Made by a program: the position numbers and the translations under genes. From positions 62,001-126,000 of the forward strand of contig NZ_JAABLM010000001.1 in the NCBI RefSeq assembly GCF_009915155.1: a DNA stretch of 64,000 nt, read 5' to 3'. This document shows positions 1-8,311 of this stretch, in pieces; position 1 is the stretch's first letter, and the number at the start of each line of letters is the position of its first letter. Under the pieces are notes generated by a model, which had not been told where the DNA came from, searched no databases, and was given only the letters and a program-made list of their open reading frames with translations. This stretch comes from Flavobacterium ichthyis. Lineage in GTDB: Bacteria; Bacteroidota; Bacteroidia; Flavobacteriales; Flavobacteriaceae.

Positions 1-1324
1 CTCTGTAGTTACGGTTGTCAGACTTGTCAAAGTTTTGACGTAGGTAGGTTTCTCTTTCGTCAATTGGCACTTGAGCAATTTGCCCAGGGAAATTTCTTGC
101 GATAATTCTACCGTTAGATAAAGTATCGTAAGCAATGTTTTCAGTTGTTACGATTTCCACTTTTCCGTCTTCACCAATTTTATTTTTCATATAAACGTTA
201 CCTCTGTAGTAGTTGAAGTCGTTTGCTTCATCATCAACAATCGGACGATAAACATCGGCAACCCATTCTGCCACGTTTCCTGCCATATCATACAATCCAA
301 AATCATTTGGTGGATAATATTTTACGTATTGGGTAATGTCAGCTCCATCATCAGACCAACCTGCGATTCCGCCGTAATCTCCTTTTCCTTGCTTGAAGTT
401 AGCCAATTGGTCTCCACGCATTTTTCTTTTTCCAGAACGTGTGTAATTTCCTTTCCAAGGATATTTTTTTTGACCTCTATAAAGGTTGTATTCACGGTTT
501 CCGATATCGGCTGCTGCTGCATATTCCCATTCTGCTTCAGTTGGAAGTCTGTATTCTGGCAAAATAATTCCGGAAGTTCTTTGAGCATAAAGGTTGGTGC
601 TGTCTTTAGAAGCTCTTCCTCTTTTGCCTTTTAGAACAATTTCTTCGTTACCTCCGTAAGTTTTGGTTGGAGCATTGATATAAGTTTCTGTGCTGAAAGT
701 ATTTTCACCTTTTGCTTCAGTAATTTTAGCATCACGCTTTAAATAACCTTCGCGTTCTAAAACATTTTCGTTTACACGGTCAGTTCTCCATTTGCTAAAC
801 TCAACTGCTTGAATCCAGTTTACCCCAACTACAGGATAATTAGCATAAGCAGGATGACGAAGATAGTTGTTAGTCATGGTTTCGTTATAACCTAAACGAT
901 CTCTCCAAACTAATGTATCTGGCAAAGCACCTTCGTAAATGTTAGCGTAATTTTCGTCATTTGGATCAAAAACTCTTTTAGTCCAATCCAAATATTCCAT
1001 GTACATTAAATTGGTAACTTCAGTTTCGTCCATATAAAAGGATTGAACGTGTTGCTGATTTGGCGTATTGTTCCAATCGTGCATCACATCATCCTGAACT
1101 TTACCCATTGTAAACGTTCCTCCTTCAACCAAAACAAGCCCTGGAGCAGTTTCTTGCTTTTTGAACTTAGAATTGTACTGAAAACCACCCTTCTTGTCAT
1201 TAATTTTCCAACCCGTGGCAGAGGAGGTGTTTTTTGAACTGGAACTCTTGCTACAACTTGAGAAACCAGCAACTAATGCCAAACCAAGCACTAGCTTAAA
1301 AGTCATAATTTTGTTTACTTTCAT
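1..1324 (-). CDS. gldJ: GldJ, gliding motility/T9SS lipoprotein (3' end outside window)
   Basis: The reading frame opens with ATG at 1324 and runs without a stop to the window edge, so the C-terminus is missing. The N-terminus is a lipoprotein signal (MKVNKIMTFKLVLGLALVAG, then FSSC), giving lipidation at Cys24. The body is a formylglycine-generating-enzyme/sulfatase-modifying-factor fold: VEGGTFTMG, DETEVTNLMYMEYLDW, RLPTEAEWEYAAA and YDMAGNVAEWV can be read in order. In Flavobacterium GldJ is an outer-membrane-associated lipoprotein that stabilises GldK and is needed for gliding and type IX secretion. It lies head to head with porU, an arrangement I recall from F. johnsoniae. GldK has the same fold, but the sequence and the porU neighbour favour GldJ. 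Confidence 0.93.
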   Translation of the reverse strand, partial: MKVNKIMTFKLVLGLALVAGFSSCSKSSSSKNTSSATGWKINDKKGGFQYNSKFKKQETAPGLVLVEGGTFTMGKVQDDVMHDWNNTPNQQHVQSFYMDETEVTNLMYMEYLDWTKRVFDPNDENYANIYEGALPDTLVWRDRLGYNETMTNNYLRHPAYANYPVVGVNWIQAVEFSKWRTDRVNENVLEREGYLKRDAKITEAKGENTFSTETYINAPTKTYGGNEEIVLKGKRGRASKDSTNLYAQRTSGIILPEYRLPTEAEWEYAAAADIGNREYNLYRGQKKYPWKGNYTRSGKRKMRGDQLANFKQGKGDYGGIAGWSDDGADITQYVKYYPPNDFGLYDMAGNVAEWVADVYRPIVDDEANDFNYYRGNVYMKNKIGEDGKVEIVTTENIAYDTLSNGRIIARNFPGQIAQVPIDERETYLRQNFDKSDNRNYR

Positions 1325-1457
1325 ACTTTCAGTAGGTAATAAATTTCGTGGCGCAATATAATAATTAACCATTAAATTGCAATACAAAATTATAATTTAA
1401 TTAAAAACTAATTTTTTGTTAACAGGATAAAGTGATAACGCAAATTTATTGACTTTA

Positions 1458-1491
1458 TTGTTCCTAATTTTAAGTTAAAGAATTATTTTTG
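1458..1491 (+). promoter_or_regulatory. Putative porU promoter
   Basis: TTG at 1458-1460 and TATTTTTG at 1484-1491 match the Bacteroidetes -33/-7 pattern with a 23-nt gap, at the long end of the accepted range. The start codon is about 40 nt downstream. Confidence 0.45.
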
Positions 1492-1532
1492 AATTTCGTA
1501 ATAAATATACACGCTTTGCGTTATTCATTGTG

Positions 1533-4500
1533 ATGAAAAACTTTCTTTCTATACTTTTTCTGATTTTGTTTCAGCATTCATTTTCGCAATCGCTGACGAA
1601 TGTTCAGTTGAAATGGGTGGACAATCAAGGACTTTCCTCCGAAGCATTTAAGCTTAATGTTCCCGTTTTTAATTCAAATAATTATCTTTTCGACTACGAC
1701 AAAAATGCCATTTGGTACGTTTCCAAAATCAATACCGATGGTTTTGTAGATGAAAATTCACTTCAAATTACCAATGTCAGCTATCAAGATGTAAGTATTG
1801 CCACTTTAGGTGATTTGAATTTAAAAAATATTCCTGAAAATTTTTCGGCAAAAATTGAAAATGTCATCAATAGCGAATCCCCAAAAGCAGTTTTAAAACT
1901 TTCTCCAATTATTAAGGTAGGAAGTAGTTTCAAACGCATGATTTCATTTTCTTATTCCTTTTCGCTTACGCAAAATAAAAGCATGCAAACCACTTTTGCC
2001 ACCAATGCCGTTTACAATTCTGTTTTAGCTTCAGGCGAATGGTTTCGATTTTATGTTGAAAAATCAGGCGTTTATAAAATTTCGAGAAGTTTTTTGCAAA
2101 GTTTAGGCATGAACCTGAATAACGTGAATCCGCAAAATATTAAAATTTATGGCAATGGTGGTAGAATGTTACCGCTTTTGAACGCCACACCTTACCCAGA
2201 AGATTTAGCAGAAAATGCCATTTTTGTTTCCGGAGAAAATGACGGTTCGTTCGACAGTAGTGATTATATTTTATTTTATGCCGAAGGTACAGATCTTTAC
2301 AATAGCGAAAGTCTCACGCACAAAAATTTATATGCAGATCGCTCCTATTATTATGTCACAACTGTTGGCGGAACCGGAAAACGAATTCAAAACATGCCGG
2401 AAATCGTTGGAAATCCAACCACCGTTTTAAACAATTTCGACGATTACCAATACCACGAAATAGACCGTATTAACATCGCAAGATTAGGAAGAAGATGGTT
2501 TGGAGAAGCGTTTAACATTGAAAACCAACAAGATTATGAATTTAATTTTCCTATAATTGATGTGTCAGTTCCTGCTACGGTAACGATTAAAGCCGCTGCT
2601 TCAGGATTTATCACTACTAATATGACAGCAAACGCCAATAATCAATCGATTGGAACTTTAAATTTTAGCCCGTCAACTGATTCTAATTTAGCAAATGAAT
2701 CCACTTTGATTAACAACAATGTTAACATTTCAGAAAACACCACAATTTCCCTTACTTACAATAACAATGGCGTTCCAAGCGCAAACGCCTATTTAGATTA
2801 TATTTCTATTTCCGCCAAAAGTTTGCTTCGTGGACACAACAAGCAATTTCCGTTTACTTATAATAATGCCGCTTTTTTGACCGGAATTGCCGAATACCAA
2901 TTTTCTAACGCCAGCGGCATTTCGCAGATTTGGGACATTACCGATATTTATAATGTTACCAAAACCGAAAATGCTGGCAACAACCAATTTTCGTTTAAAG
3001 CCAATTTGGGTGAAACCCGAAAGTACATTGCTGTTGACCCAACCGATTATTTTTCACCATTAAAAGAATCGCAATCTCGAGTAGCCAATCAAAATTTAAA
3101 AGGCACGATTTTTCGGAATGCGCAAAATGCTTTTCAGGATGTTGATTATTTAATTATCACACATCCTAATCTGGTTTCACAAGCCGAAAGATTGGCTGAT
3201 TTTCACCGTGGAAATTCAAATTTAAGGGTAAAAGTAGTTTCGACAGATGTCATTTACGAAGAATTTTCTTCAGGAAAACAAGACATTGGTGCCATTAGAA
3301 ATTTTGCTAAATATGTTTACCAAAATGCCTCAACTCCTACTAATCGATTGAAATACATCAATCTTTTTGGCGATGCTTCTTTTGACTATAAAAACAGAAT
3401 TCCGAACAATACGAATATTGTTCCGATATTCGAAACCTACTCGAGTTTTTCTCTTGGAGGTTCATTTATGACCGATGATTTTTATGCCATGTACGATCCA
3501 CAAGAAGGACAAATGAATAACAGTTCACACACGATGGAAGTTGCCGTGGGAAGAATGTTGGTTAGTAATTCGGTTCAAGCGCAACAAATGGTGAACAAAG
3601 TGATTGAATACCACAGTGAAGAAGCATACGGAAAGTGGCGTAATAATTTTGTTTTAATTTCCGATGATGTTGATGAAGCTTGGGAAGCTTCGTTGCAACG
3701 TGACCTAGATTTATTAGGTGATCAGGTTGCTGCTGAAAAACCTTTTATCAACATTAAAAAAATTCATACGGACGCGTACGTACAAAGTTCTTCTTCAGGT
3801 GGACAACGTTATCCAAAAGCCAAAGAGGATATTATTTCGGAATTTGAGCAAGGTGCTTTAGTGTTTAATTATTTTGGCCATGGTGGCGAAGATGGTTTGG
3901 CAAAAGAAAGAATTTTTGAAAGAAGCACTGCTACAACTTTAAATAATCGTTATAAATACCCCCTTTTTGTAACAATCACTTGCGAATTTACAAGATTTGA
4001 CAATCCGTACAAACAAACCGGAGGCGAAGAAACGTACTGGAATCCTGCTGGTGGCGCCATTTCTTTGGTAACCACAACGAGACAAATTGACGTCAATACC
4101 GGAAAAAATATTAACATTGCATTTCGAGATGAACTTTTTGGTTTTGGAACAAACGCTTACGTTTCCATTGCCGAAGCGCTTCGTCGTGCCAAAAATAATT
4201 ACAGTAACCAAGTGTTGATGGTTTCCTACATTGGGGATCCAGCAATAAAATTGGCAATTCCAAAACCAACCATCGTATTGACAAAAATTAATGACGAACC
4301 AATTGCTTCTTCAACTATAGTTTTAAACGCTTTAAGCAAAATTAAACTTTCCGGAGAAGTTCGCGACGAAAACGGTACTAATTTACTTAATAGTTACAAT
4401 GGTGAACTTTCGGTTAATATTTTTGATAAAAACGTGGAAAGAACCACATTCGGAAACGATGGCGTAACGGATTCGAATGGATTAATTACAATGGATTTTA

Positions 4501-5366
4501 CGCTTTTAGGCGAAACTATATTCAGAGGAAACGCCTCGGTTGCCAATGGTTTATTCGATATTTCTTTCGTAGTTCCAAGAGATATCACAATTCCTGTTGG
4601 GAATGGACGCGTTAGTTTTTACGCCAAAAAAAATAATCCGCTTGAAGACCAAACAGGTTACAACACCGAAATTAAAATTGGGGGAATCAACGCCAATGCA
4701 ACAGCCGACAACATTGGACCAACCGTACGATTGTACATGAACGATGAAACTTTTATTTCAGGCGGCATTACTAACGAATCTCCTTTTTTCCTGGCTTTTT
4801 TAGAAGACGAGAACGGAATTAACACCGCAAGTGGAATTGGCCACGACATCATTGCGATTTTAGATGGTGACGAAAACAACCCATACATTTTAAATGATTA
4901 TTACGAAACCGAACTCGACGATTATACTAAAGGTAAAGTAAGATTTCCATTTAGGAATCTTGCTCCAGGATTACATACCATCACTTTTAAAGCTTGGGAT
5001 GTTTACAACAATCCTGTAATTGCAGAAATACAATTTATTGTCGTTGGTGATGATACCGTTACGTTAAAAAATGTTTTAAATTATCCAAATCCATTTGTTA
5101 ATTACACCCAATTTTGGTTTACCCATAATCGACCGTACGAACCGTTAGATGTTCAGGTTCAAATATTTACCATTACCGGAAAAATTGTAAAAACCATCAA
5201 TCAAGTGGTCAATACTGAAGGCTTTTTGTCAAGAGAAATTACTTGGGATGGCTTGGATGATTTTGGAGATAAGATCGGCAAAGGCGTTTACGTTTATAAA
5301 CTTACCGTGAAATCAAACCTCTCGAATAAAAAGACAGAAAAAATCGAGAAACTTGTAATCCTTTAA
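1533..5366 (+). CDS. porU: PorU, type IX secretion system sortase (C25 gingipain-like protease)
   Basis: PorU is the cell-surface sortase that removes the C-terminal signal of T9SS cargo and joins the cargo to a surface glycolipid. The protein is 1277 aa from ATG 1533; the GTG one codon upstream is less likely. It begins with a signal peptide ending near HSFSQS. The C25 catalytic residues are visible: His783 in NYFGHGGEDG and Cys817 in FVTITCEFTRFDNP. The C-terminus (NYPNPFVNYTQF through GKGVYVYKLTVKS) is the FlgD-like Ig/CTD domain typical of PorU. Length and domain order are normal. Its stop is 38 nt before porV, which has its own promoter-like boxes in the gap, so the genes may be both co-transcribed and separately expressed. 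Confidence 0.95.
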   Translation: MKNFLSILFLILFQHSFSQSLTNVQLKWVDNQGLSSEAFKLNVPVFNSNNYLFDYDKNAIWYVSKINTDGFVDENSLQITNVSYQDVSIATLGDLNLKNIPENFSAKIENVINSESPKAVLKLSPIIKVGSSFKRMISFSYSFSLTQNKSMQTTFATNAVYNSVLASGEWFRFYVEKSGVYKISRSFLQSLGMNLNNVNPQNIKIYGNGGRMLPLLNATPYPEDLAENAIFVSGENDGSFDSSDYILFYAEGTDLYNSESLTHKNLYADRSYYYVTTVGGTGKRIQNMPEIVGNPTTVLNNFDDYQYHEIDRINIARLGRRWFGEAFNIENQQDYEFNFPIIDVSVPATVTIKAAASGFITTNMTANANNQSIGTLNFSPSTDSNLANESTLINNNVNISENTTISLTYNNNGVPSANAYLDYISISAKSLLRGHNKQFPFTYNNAAFLTGIAEYQFSNASGISQIWDITDIYNVTKTENAGNNQFSFKANLGETRKYIAVDPTDYFSPLKESQSRVANQNLKGTIFRNAQNAFQDVDYLIITHPNLVSQAERLADFHRGNSNLRVKVVSTDVIYEEFSSGKQDIGAIRNFAKYVYQNASTPTNRLKYINLFGDASFDYKNRIPNNTNIVPIFETYSSFSLGGSFMTDDFYAMYDPQEGQMNNSSHTMEVAVGRMLVSNSVQAQQMVNKVIEYHSEEAYGKWRNNFVLISDDVDEAWEASLQRDLDLLGDQVAAEKPFINIKKIHTDAYVQSSSSGGQRYPKAKEDIISEFEQGALVFNYFGHGGEDGLAKERIFERSTATTLNNRYKYPLFVTITCEFTRFDNPYKQTGGEETYWNPAGGAISLVTTTRQIDVNTGKNINIAFRDELFGFGTNAYVSIAEALRRAKNNYSNQVLMVSYIGDPAIKLAIPKPTIVLTKINDEPIASSTIVLNALSKIKLSGEVRDENGTNLLNSYNGELSVNIFDKNVERTTFGNDGVTDSNGLITMDFTLLGETIFRGNASVANGLFDISFVVPRDITIPVGNGRVSFYAKKNNPLEDQTGYNTEIKIGGINANATADNIGPTVRLYMNDETFISGGITNESPFFLAFLEDENGINTASGIGHDIIAILDGDENNPYILNDYYETELDDYTKGKVRFPFRNLAPGLHTITFKAWDVYNNPVIAEIQFIVVGDDTVTLKNVLNYPNPFVNYTQFWFTHNRPYEPLDVQVQIFTITGKIVKTINQVVNTEGFLSREITWDGLDDFGDKIGKGVYVYKLTVKSNLSNKKTEKIEKLVIL

Positions 5367-5382
5367 TAAAATATTATATTTG
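5353..5382 (+). promoter_or_regulatory. Putative porV promoter
   Basis: TTG at 5353-5355 and TATATTTG at 5375-5382 are separated by 19 nt, a good match to the Bacteroidetes consensus. The -33 box lies inside the end of porU. Confidence 0.55.
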
Positions 5383-5404
5383 TTGAATTAATTTATACTC
5401 AAGA

Positions 5405-6589
5405 ATGAAAAAAACCGCACTATTAATCCTCTCAATCCTCGGAATTAGCGCTGTTCAGGCACAAGTTGACCAAAACAGCAGAGTGATCACCACAGGTGTT
5501 CCTTTCTTATTAATTTCGGGAGATGCAAGATCCGCAGGTATGGGAGATATTGGAGTTTCATCGGCTCCAGATGCTTATTCGCAGCAACACAATCCCGCAA
5601 AATATGCGTTCTCTTTAGACAAACAAGGATTTTCGTTAAGCTATACGCCATATTTACCTGATTTGGTAAATGATATCTCTCTAAGCCAACTAACTTATTT
5701 TAATCGAATAAGCGAACGTAGTGCTTTTGCCGGAAGTTTGCGTTATTTTAGTTTAGGGGTAATTGAATTTAGAAACGACCCTGAAGAAACAGCCTTGGAA
5801 GTAAACCCAAGTGAATTTGCCGTTGACCTTTCTTATTCATTGAGAATTGACGAAAGATTTGCCATGTCGGTTGCGGGACGTTACATTCGCTCTAACCTAA
5901 GATTGGCACAATTAAATAATGATGCTTCTGCAGCAAGTTCATTTGCCGTTGATATTTCAGGCTTTTACCAATCTGAAGAAATTGCGTATGACGATTTTAA
6001 CGGAAGATGGAAAGCAGGTTTTAACTTTCAAAACTTAGGTCCAAAAATTAATTACGATTTAGATGAATCAGATGCAGGATCTAACTTCTTGCCTTCGAAT
6101 TTAAAATTAGGAGGAGGTTTTGATTTCATTTTTGATGAATATAACAAAGTTTCCGTTTTGGCTGAAGTCAATAAGTTGTTAGTTCCAACACCTCCAGCCC
6201 TAACTGACGTAAATGGTGATGGTGAAATTGACAGCGAAGATCAAGCACAATTAAACCGTGATTACCGTTCAATAGGCTGGACCGAAGGAATTTTCAAATC
6301 TTTCGGAGATGCTCCAGATGGATTTAGTGAAGAATTAAAAGAATTTACTTGGGCTTTAGGAGCCGAATATTGGTACCAGGATTCATTTGCTGTTAGAGCA
6401 GGATATTTTAATGAAAGTGAAGAAAAAGGAGCCAGAAAATTTTTCTCTCTAGGAGCTGGTTTCAAATATAATATTGTAAAACTTGATGTTTCTTATTTGT
6501 TCTCTGCTTCAAAAGTGAGAAATCCACTAGAAAACACTTTGCGTTTCTCATTAAGCTTTGCTTTTGGAGATCAATACGACGAATATTAA
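5405..6589 (+). CDS. porV: PorV (LptO), T9SS outer-membrane shuttle protein
   Basis: PorV is a FadL-like 14-strand outer-membrane barrel that takes cargo from the SprA translocon and delivers it to PorU or the surface. The protein is 394 aa with a signal peptide ending in AVQAQ. The conserved N-terminal block is clear: TTGVPFLLISGDARSAGMGD, then NPAKYAF. The C-terminus is strand-rich and aromatic (FSLSFAFGDQYDEY). One loop around residues 265-285 contains DVNGDGEIDSEDQ, an EF-hand/dockerin-like calcium loop (see findings). It follows porU directly and ends at a strong hairpin terminator. Family assignment is secure; the role of the loop is inference. Confidence 0.95.
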   Translation: MKKTALLILSILGISAVQAQVDQNSRVITTGVPFLLISGDARSAGMGDIGVSSAPDAYSQQHNPAKYAFSLDKQGFSLSYTPYLPDLVNDISLSQLTYFNRISERSAFAGSLRYFSLGVIEFRNDPEETALEVNPSEFAVDLSYSLRIDERFAMSVAGRYIRSNLRLAQLNNDASAASSFAVDISGFYQSEEIAYDDFNGRWKAGFNFQNLGPKINYDLDESDAGSNFLPSNLKLGGGFDFIFDEYNKVSVLAEVNKLLVPTPPALTDVNGDGEIDSEDQAQLNRDYRSIGWTEGIFKSFGDAPDGFSEELKEFTWALGAEYWYQDSFAVRAGYFNESEEKGARKFFSLGAGFKYNIVKLDVSYLFSASKVRNPLENTLRFSLSFAFGDQYDEY

Positions 6590-6604
6590 AATTTCTATAA
6601 AAAC

Positions 6605-6647
6605 AAAAAAATCCAAATTGCTTTCAGTAGTAATTTGGATTTTTTTT
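6605..6647 (+). terminator. Rho-independent terminator after porV
   Basis: The arms AAAATCCAAATT and AATTTGGATTTT flank an 11-nt loop and are followed by a T-run. It separates porU-porV from cdd. Confidence 0.85.
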
Positions 6648-6660
6648 CCGCTATACTTTT

Positions 6661-7143
6661 ATGAAAGAAATCAACATTACAACCAAATTTTTGGTTTACG
6701 ATTCTAAAACTGAATTGCCTCAAGATGTCGTTCCTTTAATGAATGACGCCATCGAAATTAGAAAAAAAGCCTATGCTCCTTATTCAAAATTTAGAGTAGG
6801 TGCCGCTATTTTGTTAGACAACGGAAAAATTGTTTTAGGTTCCAATCAAGAAAGTGCTGCTTATCCCTCCGGACTTTGTGCAGAACGCGTTGCCATTTTT
6901 CAGGCTGGAGCTATTTATCCCGATTCGAAAATTTTAAAAATTGCGATTTCGGCTACTTCAGATGAAAAACCCGTAACTTCACCTATTCCACCATGTGGCG
7001 CTTGCCGTCAATCCATTTCGGAATACGAATTCAAGCAAAAAGAACCAATCGAAATTTATTTTATGGGCGAAGAAGGCGAAGTTTACAAAAGCGAATCACT
7101 TAAAAATTTACTGCCTTTTTTATTTGACAAAGACTATTTGTAA
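6661..7143 (+). CDS. cdd: Cytidine deaminase
   Basis: Catalyses zinc-dependent deamination of cytidine and deoxycytidine to uridine forms in pyrimidine salvage. The protein is 160 aa, slightly longer than the usual 130-145 aa because of an N-terminal extension. The catalytic motif CAERVAIF places zinc ligand Cys73 and the proton-shuttle Glu75; PCGACRQ gives Cys112 and Cys115. Three cysteine ligands mark the tetrameric class. The substrate-binding block YSKFRVGAA is at residues 41-49. It starts 14 nt after the porV terminator and precedes the pdh genes with a gap holding its own promoter, so it looks monocistronic. Confidence 0.95.
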   Translation: MKEINITTKFLVYDSKTELPQDVVPLMNDAIEIRKKAYAPYSKFRVGAAILLDNGKIVLGSNQESAAYPSGLCAERVAIFQAGAIYPDSKILKIAISATSDEKPVTSPIPPCGACRQSISEYEFKQKEPIEIYFMGEEGEVYKSESLKNLLPFLFDKDYL

Positions 7144-7192
7144 AATTTACCAAAAATTAATTAATTCGTTTCGCTCCTAAAGCGGAATATGT

Positions 7193-7218
7193 TATTTTTG
7201 CATTCCGACAACTCGGAA
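7193..7218 (+). promoter_or_regulatory. pdhA -7 box with leader hairpin
   Basis: TATTTTTG at 7193-7200 matches the Bacteroidetes -7 box. Directly downstream, TTCCGA (7203-7208) and TCGGAA (7213-7218) form a perfect 6-bp inverted repeat around a 4-nt loop, at or just past the expected transcription start. The leader to the pdhA ATG is about 100 nt. Confidence 0.45.
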
Positions 7219-7307
7219 CGCATGCGTGTTAGCTTTTGAAAAAATTAAAATCTAGTAATGTTTTGCCAAAAAATAACGCCTTCACCTAACGATTAGCTTA
7301 AAGAACA

Positions 7308-8306
7308 ATGAAAGAAATTACAAAAGAAGTTTACCTGAAGTGGTACGAAGACATGCTCCTTTGGAGAAAATTTGAAGACAAATTGGCCGCTTTATATATT
7401 CAGCAGAAAGTAAGAGGTTTTCTTCACTTATATAATGGTCAAGAAGCCGTATTGGCTGGTGCTTTGCACGCGATGGACTTATCTAAAGATAAAATGATTA
7501 CCGCTTATAGAAACCACGTTCAACCAATTGGTATGGGTGTTGATCCAAAAGCTGTAATGGCAGAATTGTTAGGTAAAGTTACCGGAACGTCAAAAGGAAT
7601 GGGTGGTTCCATGCATATTTTTTCTAAAGAGAAAGGATTTTACGGCGGTCACGGAATTGTAGGTGCTCAAATTCCTGTTGGTGCCGGAATTGCTTTCGCC
7701 GATAAATATTTCGAAACTGGCGGTGTTACCTTAACCTATTTTGGTGATGGTGCGGCTCGTCAAGGATCTTTACACGAAGCGTTTAATATGGCGATGTTAT
7801 GGAAACTCCCAGTTGTTTTTATCGTAGAAAATAATGGTTATGCAATGGGAACTTCGGTTGAAAGAACCGCCAACCATACTGATATTTGGAAATTAGGTTT
7901 AGGATACGAAATGCCTTGCGGACCTGTTGACGGAATGAATCCTGTAAAAGTTGCCGAAGCCATGCATGAAGCAATGGAAAGAGCAAGACGTGGTGACGGA
8001 CCAACTTTCCTTGAAATGAAAACGTACCGCTATAGAGGTCACTCAATGTCTGACGCTCAATTGTATCGTTCAAAAGAAGAAGTGGAAGAATACAAAAAAA
8101 TTGACCCAATCACGCAAGTTTTAGATATCATCAAAGAAAAAAACTATGCTACCGAAGCAGAAATTGAAACCATTGATGAACGCGTAAAAGATTTGGTGGA
8201 AGAATGTGCAAAATTTGCAGAAGAATCTCCATTTCCAGAGGTACAACAATTATACGACGTTGTTTACGAACAAGAAAATTATCCATTTATACCACATAAA
8301 TTATAA
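7308..8306 (+). CDS. pdhA: Pyruvate dehydrogenase E1 component, alpha subunit
   Basis: The thiamine-diphosphate subunit of pyruvate dehydrogenase E1, which decarboxylates pyruvate and loads acetyl groups onto E2. At 332 aa it is a normal E1-alpha. The ThDP/Mg motif runs from GDGAARQGSLHEAFNMA to VVFIVENNGYAMGTS, and the phosphorylation-loop region TYRYRGHSMSD is conserved. Its stop is 5 nt before pdhC, so the two form an operon. The E1-beta gene is not next to it; in Flavobacterium it lies elsewhere. Confidence 0.95.
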   Translation: MKEITKEVYLKWYEDMLLWRKFEDKLAALYIQQKVRGFLHLYNGQEAVLAGALHAMDLSKDKMITAYRNHVQPIGMGVDPKAVMAELLGKVTGTSKGMGGSMHIFSKEKGFYGGHGIVGAQIPVGAGIAFADKYFETGGVTLTYFGDGAARQGSLHEAFNMAMLWKLPVVFIVENNGYAMGTSVERTANHTDIWKLGLGYEMPCGPVDGMNPVKVAEAMHEAMERARRGDGPTFLEMKTYRYRGHSMSDAQLYRSKEEVEEYKKIDPITQVLDIIKEKNYATEAEIETIDERVKDLVEECAKFAEESPFPEVQQLYDVVYEQENYPFIPHKL

Positions 8307-8311
8307 TCAAA

